Assembly (NCBI RefSeq): GCF_038237375.1
Contig: NZ_CP151273.1
Location: 2,790,001-2,854,000 of the forward strand
From: Alcaligenes sp. SDU_A2
GTDB taxonomy: Bacteria; Pseudomonadota; Gammaproteobacteria; Burkholderiales; Burkholderiaceae_B
Reading direction: 5' to 3'
DNA: 64,000 nucleotides
Part shown: piece by piece, positions 41,464 through 47,853 of the stretch
Layout of the letters: every line of letters starts with the position of its first letter
How positions within the stretch are numbered: the first letter of the stretch is position 1
Program-made: the position numbers and the translations under genes
Notes under the pieces: model-generated
What the model was told of the DNA's origin: nothing
The model's input: only the letters and a program-made list of their open reading frames with translations
Databases searched by the model: none

Positions 41464-42090
41464 TCAAGTCAGACCCAGCAAAGCGGGGTCGCCCAGTCCA
41501 CGACGCAAAACGGCAGGCGAAGGCCCGGTCAGATCAATCACCGTCGTGGCCTGCAAAGGGCACGCCCCGCCGTCGACCACGGCCGCTAGCTGATGGGCAT
41601 AACGATCCAGAATTTCCTGGGCGTCGTTCAAGGGTTCGTCCTCGCCTTCAGGGATCAAGGTCGTGGAAATAAGGGGGCTGCCTACCTGCTCGATCAGGGA
41701 TAAGGCCACTTTCTGGCTGGGTACGCGTATGCCTATGGTCTTGCGCGATGGGTGCGATACGCGGCGCGGCACTTCCTTGGTCGCTTCCAGAATAAAGGTC
41801 CAGGGACCAGGCGTGGCCATCTTGAGCAATCGGTACTGTGGATTATCGACCTTGGCAAACAGACTGATTTCGGCCAGATCACGGCACAGCAAGGTCAAGT
41901 GATGACGCTCATCCAACCCCCGCAATCGCCGCAGATTCTCGGCGGCGGATTTATCATCCAAGCGCGCCACCACCGCATAACTGGAATCGGTAGGAACGGC
42001 CAACAGCCCTCCTTTGGCCAGCAGCTCGGCGGCCTGAGCCATGGCGCGCGGCTGGGGGTTCTCGGGATGAACGACGAATAATTGGGACAT
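41464..42090 (-). CDS. YciO/Sua5-family RNA-binding protein
   Basis: A 208-residue protein of the Sua5/YrdC/YciO family, related to the enzyme making threonylcarbamoyl-AMP for the t6A tRNA modification. Marks are AELLAKGGLLAVPTDSSYAV near the N-terminus and RKTIGIRVPSQKVAL. It is closer to YciO than to the essential TsaC. The start is ATG 42090 (MSQLFVVHPENP), since the upstream 16 codons lack support. The 145 bases after its stop, before the M50 gene, hold nothing I can identify. Confidence 0.85.
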   Translation of the reverse strand: MSQLFVVHPENPQPRAMAQAAELLAKGGLLAVPTDSSYAVVARLDDKSAAENLRRLRGLDERHHLTLLCRDLAEISLFAKVDNPQYRLLKMATPGPWTFILEATKEVPRRVSHPSRKTIGIRVPSQKVALSLIEQVGSPLISTTLIPEGEDEPLNDAQEILDRYAHQLAAVVDGGACPLQATTVIDLTGPSPAVLRRGLGDPALLGLT

Positions 42091-42190
42091 ATCGCGCTTC
42101 CTTTGTTGTAGGAGGATGATTAAACCTGATGCCCACATACCCCGGCAAGGCCGCGCACATGGACACCAGAAAAAAAACTGTAGGCGGGTA

Positions 42191-42220
42191 TTGCATTTTG
42201 CAAAAAATGCATGCTAGAAT
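42191..42220 (+). promoter_or_regulatory. Predicted promoter of tRNA-His
   Basis: TTGCAT (42191-42196) and TAGAAT (42215-42220) are 18 bases apart and lie 45 bases before the tRNA. The region is an A/T-rich palindrome-like stretch. Confidence 0.5.
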
Positions 42221-42264
42221 ACATTTTTTACAGCAAACCGCATCGGCCAAGCGTAAAAAACAGT

Positions 42265-42341
42265 GGTGACCGTAGCTCAGTTGGTAGAGTCCCGGATTGT
42301 GATTCCGGTTGTCGTGGGTTCGAGCCCCATCGGTCACCCCA
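42265..42341 (+). tRNA. tRNA-His (GTG)
   Basis: A full cloverleaf is seen. The acceptor GTGACCG pairs with CGGTCAC, there is an extra 5' G opposite discriminator C as in all tRNA-His, the anticodon loop is TTGTGAT inside stem CCGGA/TCCGG, the T-loop is GGTTCGAGCCC, and CCA is encoded. It marks the left edge of the prophage and is probably its integration site. Confidence 0.97.
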
Positions 42342-42416
42342 ACAAACATGCCGCTCCCGGCGCTTTGCGCATCCCATTGAATGGTGACAAAGCGAGGAAT
42401 TGGTGACAAGCGCTTT

Positions 42417-42444
42417 GAAAGCCCGCCCTAGAGCGGGCTTTTTT
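42417..42444 (+). terminator. Rho-independent terminator after tRNA-His/attL region
   Basis: AAAGCCCGC and GCGGGCTTT form a stem with a short loop, followed by T residues. Confidence 0.75.
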
Positions 42445-42487
42445 GCGTCCATCCATCGTAACAAGTTTGAGCGCAAACAACACCCCT

Positions 42488-42736
42488 ATGGACACGAATC
42501 GCAACAACCTGAATTTCAAAAAACTGCGTGCTGCTATGCTGCTGCGCACTGATGATATCGTCGCTATCTGCCGTCATGGTGGCTACCAGGCCAGCCGCTC
42601 CATTGCGCAGCGCTGGGGTCTGAGCCAGGATGCCGGGCCTGGCCGTTACGCTGTCATGACAGACGAGGCGTTTGACGCATTTTGCGGCGGACTGCGGACG
42701 TGGCTGATTGAGCAAGAGACAAACGATGACAAATGA
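42488..42736 (+). CDS. Small phage protein, DUF1456-like
   Basis: An 82-residue protein starting at ATG 42488 (MDTNRNNLNFKKLRAAMLL). The segment GRYAVMTDEAFDAFCGGLRT, preceded by a basic helix, resembles one repeat of the DUF1456/YehS family. The function is unknown; DUF1456 proteins may bind nucleic acid. It is the first gene of the accessory island and overlaps the next gene by 11 bases. Confidence 0.55.
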   Translation: MDTNRNNLNFKKLRAAMLLRTDDIVAICRHGGYQASRSIAQRWGLSQDAGPGRYAVMTDEAFDAFCGGLRTWLIEQETNDDK

Positions 42737-42986
42737 ACAATTTGATTTGCTGCTGTCATTTACGAGCGCCCGCGCCCCTGCCCTGATCGCCGCCGCCCGC
42801 CTGGTGCTAGTCGCGGGGGAGCAGCAGGCAAATGCGGTTTTGCAGACGCAGTGCGAGCAGCAACATCTGTCCCGGCTGCTAAAGAAAATGAAATTAACTC
42901 ACGAAAAATTGCGGCAGGCCGATCAGACTGGGCTGGTCCGGACTGATTTTGTTGTAAACATGGGAACCCCAGGGCGCAAAAAATAA
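42726..42986 (+). CDS. TrfB/KorA-like small DNA-binding protein (copy 1)
   Basis: An 86-residue protein starting MTNEQFDLLLSF. It shares its N-terminus and general layout (helix, AARLVLVAGEQQANA helix-turn-helix-like stretch) with the second copy at 44587. Both resemble the TrfB/KorA plasmid repressor family, which binds short palindromes. It is likely an autoregulator of the accessory island. Translation is coupled to the previous gene. Assignment rests on pattern, not on a search. Confidence 0.5.
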   Translation: MTNEQFDLLLSFTSARAPALIAAARLVLVAGEQQANAVLQTQCEQQHLSRLLKKMKLTHEKLRQADQTGLVRTDFVVNMGTPGRKK

Positions 42987-42991
42987 ACCTA

Positions 42992-43019
42992 TTTACAAAC
43001 CAATAAAATGATGTATAAT
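42992..43019 (+). promoter_or_regulatory. Strong sigma-70 promoter upstream of the 93-aa gene
   Basis: TTTACA at 42992-42997 and TATAAT at 43014-43019 are separated by 16 bases. The start of transcription would be near 43026, 40 bases before the next gene and upstream of the I-E-like repeats. Confidence 0.7.
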
Positions 43020-43067
43020 TTAAATCATGGAGTCGCAACACCGCGATCTAATTTTAAGGGGAACATC

Positions 43068-43349
43068 ATGTACTTGGTCCGCGCAATCTCTACAACTAAT
43101 ACCGAGCCCCGCTACGACGGCTGCATTGAATGCAGCACATTTGCTGATGTGCAAAACTACCTGGCTAAAAACCCAGGAGTGTTTTACGGCCACGGCGCAG
43201 ATATACTCGATAGCAGTGATAATGTGTTGTTTCACACAAACGACTATCAGACAGCATCGACCACGATAGATCGGAACGGAAATGAGCGGACAGTAGTGCC
43301 GACACTCAAGGCGTGTGTGGCGGCGGCAGCAGAGTCTGCTAACTACTAA
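43068..43349 (+). CDS. Unknown 93-aa phage accessory protein
   Basis: A 93-residue protein starting at ATG 43068 after the ribosome site AAGGGGA. It begins MYLVRAISTTNTEP and contains CSTFADVQNYLAKNPGVFYG. I do not recognise a family. It is mildly acidic and Asp/Asn-rich, with no signal or membrane helix. It has its own near-consensus promoter and is followed 7 bases later by two CRISPR-repeat-like hairpins. The setting next to an AcrIF11-like gene makes it a guilt-by-association anti-CRISPR candidate. Confidence 0.6.
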   Translation: MYLVRAISTTNTEPRYDGCIECSTFADVQNYLAKNPGVFYGHGADILDSSDNVLFHTNDYQTASTTIDRNGNERTVVPTLKACVAAAAESANY

Positions 43350-43356
43350 TCACTGC

Positions 43357-43434
43357 ATGTTCCCCGCGGCGGCGGGGATTAACCGCTGAATGCTAGACCA
43401 GCCCCCTGTTCCCCGCGTAGGCGGGGATTGCTGC
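43357..43434 (+). repeat. Two type I-E-like CRISPR repeats 20 bases apart
   Basis: Unit 1 (43357-43385) has GTTCCCCGCG, a 4-base centre, then CGGGGATTAACCG. It fits the E. coli I-E repeat at 24 of 29 positions, including the 3' handle-like end. Unit 2 (43406-43434) keeps GTTCCCCGCG...GGCGGGGATT but diverges at its last seven bases. The 20-base gap is too short for a normal 32-base spacer, and no I-E cas operon is in the window. They lie on the same strand as, and just before, a Cse2-like gene. They may form a phage solitary-repeat or RNA anti-CRISPR element. Confidence 0.75.
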
Positions 43435-43463
43435 CACCCTGCAGCGCAACATGCGAGACTCAC

Positions 43464-43991
43464 ATGCATATCCCACACCAGCCTGGGCGCGATGAATTCG
43501 CGCTGTGGGCTAACTCCACCGCCCTGCCGAAAACTCGGTGCAAAACATTCGATACCGCCGCTATGACTGCTCGATTTGAGTCTGAGCACCTCTCCGAAGG
43601 CGCGCAGATCGCGCTGGCAGGAATATTTTTTGAGGGAGCGCGGCGAAATCTATTTGCCGATAACGGGCACGGAGTAGCCCAGGCCATCGGCGTACGCAGC
43701 CCCATTTCTAGCACGGGCCGACCAGCTATCAATGAAAACCGATTTATGCGGTTAATCCGCTCTGCCAGCTGGCCCGCATTTTATGACGCGATGATAGAGG
43801 CCCTGTTGATAATCGAGAAAACCACTCCCCGTAGTCCGATGTCCGCGCCGTTGGATCTACGAGCGCTCTACGATTTTGTTCGGCTCTACGATCAGTCGAC
43901 GCCAGAGCAAAATGAATTCAGCACCCGCCCGCGCGATGGGTTTGCGTATCTCGCTGCCGCTGAGTTCTCATACAGTCAATCCCCGCTATGA
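43464..43991 (+). CDS. Orphan Cse2/CasB (Cas11e)-like protein
   Basis: A 175-residue protein; E. coli CasB has 160. ATG 43464 is chosen; the open frame starts inside the second repeat. The second half reads INENRFMRLIRSASWPAFYD, then AMIEALLIIEKTTP, then LDLRALYDFVRLYD. This mirrors the CasB pattern in which NERR-F-LIRAD is followed by helices and a P-D-W-P-L-M-x-ML segment. In Cascade, Cse2 is the alpha-helical small subunit stabilising the R-loop. Here there is no other I-E cas gene, and two I-E-like repeats lie directly upstream. The similarity is by eye and needs an HMM search. Confidence 0.5.
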   Translation: MHIPHQPGRDEFALWANSTALPKTRCKTFDTAAMTARFESEHLSEGAQIALAGIFFEGARRNLFADNGHGVAQAIGVRSPISSTGRPAINENRFMRLIRSASWPAFYDAMIEALLIIEKTTPRSPMSAPLDLRALYDFVRLYDQSTPEQNEFSTRPRDGFAYLAAAEFSYSQSPL

Positions 43992-44086
43992 TCACAATCG
44001 AACTGCTGACGCTCTACGTCAGGACGCCCAGCAAATGCGCAATGCGAAATACCAAGCGCCGGACACTGATCATCCTAGCTGATTGA
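43988..44086 (+). CDS. Small basic 32-aa ORF coupled to the Cse2-like gene
   Basis: ATG 43988 overlaps the previous stop (ATGA) and gives a 32-residue, Arg/Lys-rich peptide beginning MITIELLTLYVRTPSK. The coupling suggests it is translated. It might be the truncated start of a longer phage protein. Its stop coincides with the -35 of the next promoter. Confidence 0.35.
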   Translation: MITIELLTLYVRTPSKCAMRNTKRRTLIILAD

Positions 44087-44111
44087 CAGTACCGCTTAGG
44101 CGGTACATAAT
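44083..44111 (+). promoter_or_regulatory. Promoter with 18-bp palindromic operator driving the AcrIF11-like gene
   Basis: TTGACA (44083-44088) and CATAAT (44106-44111) are exactly 17 bases apart. The spacer holds a perfect palindrome, GTACCGCTTAGGCGGTAC with two mismatched centre bases (44089-44106, 7-bp arms), so a bound repressor would block RNA polymerase. This is the layout of anti-CRISPR promoters controlled by Aca proteins. Confidence 0.8.
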
Positions 44112-44134
44112 GGGCCATGCACTTGGAGAATGAC

Positions 44135-44590
44135 ATGGAACTCTTTCACACCAGCCCAACCGAAATCAATAAAGTCACCACCCTGGGTCGCTTCGGTGAG
44201 TTCCTGTTTTTCTCGGACAATGAATATGTAATGACGGCCGGCGAACATATCACCTACCGCATTGAGCTGGATAAATCCCAAATCGTCGAGGCTGGCCAGC
44301 TGTTCTACCACGAAGGCGCTGATAGGCTGGCCCCGCTGGTTGCAGAACTGGCTGCCCGCCTGGGCGTGGACGAAGACGAGGCTGAGGCGCTGATTGAAGA
44401 GTCCAAATCAGTCTACGACTTGGACGGCGTGGAGCCTGAAGACGCTGCAGATCTGTCTTGGGACGTGCAACTTTACACCGCTCGCGCAGCAAAGGCCCTC
44501 GGTTTCCGTGGAGTCCAGGTCGAGGACGAACAAGGCACCGCCTTCATGGTCGGTATGCTGGGCCGAGAGGCCGAGCTGGAGCGGGTATGA
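44135..44590 (+). CDS. AcrIF11-like ADP-ribosyltransferase anti-CRISPR candidate
   Basis: A 151-residue acidic protein starting at ATG 44135 after GGAGAA. It begins MELFHTSPTEI and ends with GFRGVQVEDEQGTAFMV. As I recall it, Pseudomonas AcrIF11 (132 aa) begins MELFHGS and has TSVEMEDEHGTTW around its catalytic Asp115, so both the N-terminal ART-like motif and the catalytic segment match, with length differences in between. AcrIF11 ADP-ribosylates the Cas8f PAM-reading residue and blocks type I-F targeting. This genome carries an intact I-F system. The start overlaps nothing upstream; its stop overlaps a small DNA-binding gene by 4 bases. Confidence 0.72.
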   Translation: MELFHTSPTEINKVTTLGRFGEFLFFSDNEYVMTAGEHITYRIELDKSQIVEAGQLFYHEGADRLAPLVAELAARLGVDEDEAEALIEESKSVYDLDGVEPEDAADLSWDVQLYTARAAKALGFRGVQVEDEQGTAFMVGMLGREAELERV

Positions 44591-44805
44591 CAAACAATCA
44601 ATTTGATGCGCTCGCCGCGCTGATGCGCCTACGCCCCTCCCCCAGCCGGGAGGCGCTGCGGCTGGTCCTGGTCGATGGCGCGACTCATACAGCAGCTGCA
44701 GAACGAGCCGGCATACCCCGGCCGAACGTCACGAGGCAGGTAAGCAGCGCACGGCACGCCCTCGCATTAATTGAGGCGATTACCGACAAGCCCGCTTCCA
44801 AGTGA
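44587..44805 (+). CDS. TrfB/KorA-like small DNA-binding protein (copy 2), Aca candidate
   Basis: A 72-residue protein starting MTNNQFDALAALM. A helix-turn-helix is visible in THTAAAERAGIPRPNVTRQV. It is translationally coupled (ATGA) to the AcrIF11-like gene, as aca genes follow acr genes, and could bind the 18-bp palindrome in their common promoter. It resembles copy 1 at 42726. TrfB/KorA similarity is by pattern only. Confidence 0.65.
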   Translation: MTNNQFDALAALMRLRPSPSREALRLVLVDGATHTAAAERAGIPRPNVTRQVSSARHALALIEAITDKPASK

Positions 44806-44830
44806 CGGCCGCTGGGCAGCCGCGCAGTAG

Positions 44831-45310
44831 CTACCGCCCCTGAGCATCCGTGTATGCGGCTTCACACGCCAAGCCAGCTACTCGGCGTCGATCAGCCGCT
44901 GCCGCATAGATTCCCGCCAAGTCGTCAGTCTGGCTAAGCAGCTCGGCAAACATTCTGATGGCGGTATCGGCTGCTTGGCGCTCTGCGGCAGCGCTGGCAA
45001 GCGCGGTGTCCCGACGATAGCGGGCGGCGTATTCTTGGGCTGACTGGCGCACGCGCTCATCAGCAGCGCGGCGCTCAGCAAGAGCCACTTGCTCCAACTG
45101 TTCCAGCGTTTCACGGTCTCGGACCTCCATTTGTTGGGTTAATTCGTGCTCGATCTGCCGCGCCCTGCCCTCCGCATGGGCGACGGCGATCATGTGTTCG
45201 GCCTGGGCTTTGTCGTAGCCCTTTTTGCGCTGGGCAGCGCCGTACATCTGCAGCCCCAAAAAAAGGGCTGCCAGTACAGCAGCCCCAGTTAACGCAGACT
45301 TGATAGACAT
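44831..45310 (-). CDS. Rz-like inner-membrane spanin (i-spanin)
   Basis: A 159-residue protein starting MSIKSALTGAAVLAALFLGL with an N-terminal membrane anchor and a long Gln/Glu/Ala-rich coiled coil (about 35-120). It joins inner and outer membranes at the last step of lysis. It overlaps the endolysin gene 5' and holds the Rz1 gene in another frame. Confidence 0.85.
   Translation of the reverse strand: MSIKSALTGAAVLAALFLGLQMYGAAQRKKGYDKAQAEHMIAVAHAEGRARQIEHELTQQMEVRDRETLEQLEQVALAERRAADERVRQSAQEYAARYRRDTALASAAAERQAADTAIRMFAELLSQTDDLAGIYAAAADRRRVAGLACEAAYTDAQGR
44878..45114 (-). CDS. Rz1-like outer-membrane spanin (o-spanin) embedded in Rz
   Basis: A 78-residue reading frame entirely inside the Rz-like gene. 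It has a Lys/Trp-rich start, hydrophobic core and lipobox (WLLLSAALLMSAC), then a proline-rich stretch (KNTPPAIVGTPRLPALP). This is the standard Rz1 layout, and embedding in Rz is common, as in lambda. Confidence 0.82.
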   Translation of the reverse strand: MKRWNSWSKWLLLSAALLMSACASQPKNTPPAIVGTPRLPALPQSAKQPIPPSECLPSCLARLTTWRESMRQRLIDAE

Positions 45311-45747
45311 ATCTGCCTCTCCGCTTGACGGCGCCACTCCAGCCCGCGCAACTTCTTGCCGCCGGCATACACCCAGCGCAGCAGCTCATTGCAGGCCGCT
45401 TTCAACTCGCCAGCACGCAGCCGGCGCAGCAGCGTTGAGCCGCCATAGGCACCAGGCCCGACGTTGTAGACAAAGCTGGCCAGCGCCACGCGCATGCCGT
45501 CGGGCAGTTGGCCAGGCGTCGAACCATCCACGACCGCCAGCGCCTTGCGTACCTCCTGCTCAGTCAGCACATCGCATTGCGCGGACGTAGCCACATCACC
45601 CAGGCGCACGCCATGCGTGTAGCCCTCGCAGATGGTCGGTATCCCCACAGGGTCCGCGTAGGCTACGAGCGAGCGCCCCTCCCAGGCAGCGACCAAACTG
45701 ACAGCGGCAGCGAGCACTCCCGCGCCAACCTTAGTTTTCAGATCCAC
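45289..45747 (-). CDS. Phage lysozyme (GH24), likely SAR endolysin
   Basis: A 152-residue muramidase. The catalytic Glu-8aa-Asp/Cys-5aa-Thr region is EGRSLVAYADPVGIPTICEG and YTHG. GTG 45747 gives MDLKTKVGAGVLAAAVSLVAA, a weakly hydrophobic N-terminus as in signal-anchor-release endolysins. It overlaps the holin candidate upstream and the Rz gene downstream. Confidence 0.9.
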   Translation of the reverse strand: MDLKTKVGAGVLAAAVSLVAAWEGRSLVAYADPVGIPTICEGYTHGVRLGDVATSAQCDVLTEQEVRKALAVVDGSTPGQLPDGMRVALASFVYNVGPGAYGGSTLLRRLRAGELKAACNELLRWVYAGGKKLRGLEWRRQAERQICLSSLR

Positions 45748-45988
45748 TTTTCCACTCCTTGAATCGCAGCCAATGGCGCTGCAGGCAGCCGGCGATGCGC
45801 GCAACGGCGCGTGTGAACTCCGGCAGCTTGGTCACAATCAAAATGACCACGTAGGCGGCCCACAGCAGGAGCACGAACTCCTGCAGCGTCCAGCCGTAAA
45901 TCACCAAAGCCGAGCCTGTCGTAATGGGCAGATGCGCCCCATCGTTGTGCAGCATCGGTTTCTTCCCCTTCGTATGTACGGTCGGCAT
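45731..45988 (-). CDS. Putative holin
   Basis: An 85-residue protein starting at ATG 45988 after GGGAGA. It has one strongly hydrophobic segment (LQEFVLLLWAAYVVILIVTK), a preceding weaker one and a basic tail. Position directly upstream of the endolysin and its size suggest a holin. The class is not assigned. Confidence 0.65.
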   Translation of the reverse strand: MPTVHTKGKKPMLHNDGAHLPITTGSALVIYGWTLQEFVLLLWAAYVVILIVTKLPEFTRAVARIAGCLQRHWLRFKEWKSGSEN

Positions 45989-46026
45989 GGCTGTCTCCCG
46001 TGAAGCGCCGCGATTGCGGCAGACGT

Positions 46027-46047
46027 AAAAAAAGCCGCTCAGGCGGC
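46027..46047 (-). terminator. Terminator at the end of the tail-fibre gene block
   Basis: GCCGC and GCGGC form a hairpin with loop TCAG; the plus-strand A-run 46027-46033 is the U-tract of the minus transcript. It overlaps the last codons of the DUF4376 gene, separating tail and lysis genes. Confidence 0.75.
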
Positions 46048-46473
46048 CGGGTATTCCCACACGATTTGTTCGACGCTCGGTTTATCAGGGGCCAATTGAA
46101 CTTGCTCAGCCAGCGCCGCGTTGTGCTGCATCAGCGCCAGAATCCGGACCTTGGCTTCGCGCCCCACCTGCTGGATCTGCTCGGCGGTGTGCGGGCGCAT
46201 GGCCCACTCCCCGGCAGCGTCGGCGCACCAGAACGGCGTTGCCCAATCTGCCGGCAGGTCGGGCAGCAGCGAATCGGTCACACTGCCGGCGAGATTGATC
46301 TGGTCCGTCTCTTTGCTCGGGTACAGATGCGGATCGCCCAGGGCGTCCGATTCGAAGCCGGCGGTAATCGCGGCGCGGCATTCCGCCGACAGCGCGACGG
46401 CTTTCGCGTCTTTGTGCGCCTGCAGCTGCGCGGCGGCTGTGACGAGTTTGCTGGTATCAATGTTGATCTGCAT
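46039..46473 (-). CDS. DUF4376 phage protein (tail-fibre associated)
   Basis: A 144-residue protein starting at ATG 46473 (MQINIDTSKLVTAAAQLQAH). The run AECRAAITAGFESDALG, then HLYPSKETDQINLAGSV, matches the DUF4376 domain found near phage tail fibres and thought to help fibre assembly. It overlaps the previous gene by 17 bases. Confidence 0.8.
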   Translation of the reverse strand: MQINIDTSKLVTAAAQLQAHKDAKAVALSAECRAAITAGFESDALGDPHLYPSKETDQINLAGSVTDSLLPDLPADWATPFWCADAAGEWAMRPHTAEQIQQVGREAKVRILALMQHNAALAEQVQLAPDKPSVEQIVWEYPAA

Positions 46474-46837
46474 TCGGGGCGTCCTGTTGTTCGGGTTCAG
46501 GGGTAGGTTCTGGCTCTGGCGGGAACTGCGGCGGCAGCGTGATCGGCCCGTCACCGGTGACAAAAATCGGCTCCGGGAAACACGCGGTCGGGTCAGTCTG
46601 GTTCAGACTGATAGGGAACAGCAGGCCGTCGATTTCGATTGTGTCGCCCTGCCGACGGATCTCTGCGCTCTGCAGTAACGGATGATCGATAGCGCCGGCA
46701 GGCAACGTGTCGCCGTCACCCAGGAATGACAGATCCAGCACTGCGCCGTTGATCAAAAGCGTCGCGCCATGGGCAGCCAGGACCAGCGCCTGGGGCGAAT
46801 CGCAGCCCTGGGGAGATAAAATCATGTTCCAGTTCAT
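46457..46837 (-). CDS. Unknown tail-region protein with proline-rich end
   Basis: A 126-residue protein starting MNWNMILSPQG at 46837, sharing its start with the fibre gene's stop. The C-terminus is Pro/Glu-rich (PPEPEPTPEPEQQ). Short proteins of this kind often follow tail fibres. I do not recognise a family. Confidence 0.6.
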   Translation of the reverse strand: MNWNMILSPQGCDSPQALVLAAHGATLLINGAVLDLSFLGDGDTLPAGAIDHPLLQSAEIRRQGDTIEIDGLLFPISLNQTDPTACFPEPIFVTGDGPITLPPQFPPEPEPTPEPEQQDAPNADQH

Positions 46838-47853
46838 TATTTCCACCTCCCTGCCGCAAAAAAATCAGCAACCACATCGCCGGGGCTTTGATAGAGATAG
46901 CGGCAGGAGGCCGCCAGTTTATTCTGATACTGGGGATGGAATGCAACGGAAGTGGGAGGCGTGCCAGAGCCGATATGGGCGCTTACGCTCGAGAAATACT
47001 CCGTATCGTTGAGAAACTCTACGGGGAACGTCCAGGTAATACCAAAAATCGTACTGCCCCCTCCACTAATGCCCGCTCTCTGGCGGCACACCTGCAGCCC
47101 GTTTTGGAACCGCCACCAGCTGCCGTTAGCGTTTCCGCCCGACTGCATCGCTGCGCCGGTGCCCACATCACCGACTAGATCTGCAAACGCGCCGGATTTC
47201 AGGCCGAGCAGCGACGCTGCATTACCGACAGTGATTGTCTCGCTCCAGCCCGACCACAATCCAGTGCCAGCCCTGGCGCGCCAGAATTGGCGTCCAGCTT
47301 CAGTGCAAAATCTGTCCAGCAAACACGTGCCGCCGGGACCGCTCAAACCCTCACGGATCAGCACACCGGCTCCCCCGGGGGTATCTGCAACGCCAGCCGC
47401 GCACGTATACTCCCCCGGTACCGCATGCATATTTACTGACACATGCGGGTAGGGGTCTGGCGCGCCGCCCAGGCCGTACGCGTTACCGGGCAATAGCTGA
47501 TCTGCAGTGGCCCAGTATTTACTGCCGATGCTCGATTTCTGGATCGAGTTTTCAGCGAGAGTCAGTGCATCGTAATAGCGTCGCAACAGCTCTGCTGCAC
47601 GGTCGGCCAGTTCCTTAACATAGCCCTGCAGCGGGGCTAGCGCATACGGCTGCGCGGTCTGCGTCGCGCCACGGTACGGTTTTGTCAGCGTGAGTACGGT
47701 GTCCGAGGCGATATTCAGCACCTCGTACAATCGCCCGTCCGGACCGACAAACGCCTCTCCCTGCCTCGCACCCGCCAGCCACTGCGTGCCGACGCCCGTT
47801 ACCGTGGCGCTGTTCAGGGTGACGTTGACCGTCCCTGCGTCATACCATGCCAT
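46837..47853 (-). CDS. Phage tail fibre protein
   Basis: A 338-residue protein starting MAWYDAGTVNVTLNSATVTG. Its N-terminal domain ATVTGVGTQWLAGARQGEAF is common in fibres that attach to the tail tip. The middle has short fibre repeats with WSGWSETITVGNAASLLG, and the end, RYLYQSPGDVVADFFAAGRW, looks like a receptor-binding tip. Two CRISPR spacers (13 and 29) match this gene. It should decide host range with J. Confidence 0.8.
   Translation of the reverse strand: MAWYDAGTVNVTLNSATVTGVGTQWLAGARQGEAFVGPDGRLYEVLNIASDTVLTLTKPYRGATQTAQPYALAPLQGYVKELADRAAELLRRYYDALTLAENSIQKSSIGSKYWATADQLLPGNAYGLGGAPDPYPHVSVNMHAVPGEYTCAAGVADTPGGAGVLIREGLSGPGGTCLLDRFCTEAGRQFWRARAGTGLWSGWSETITVGNAASLLGLKSGAFADLVGDVGTGAAMQSGGNANGSWWRFQNGLQVCRQRAGISGGGSTIFGITWTFPVEFLNDTEYFSSVSAHIGSGTPPTSVAFHPQYQNKLAASCRYLYQSPGDVVADFFAAGRWK

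Noticed and set aside
43350-43589. Minus-strand 79-codon frame covering the I-E-like repeats
   Set aside because: It runs antisense to the Cse2-like gene and the hairpins, with no start signal.
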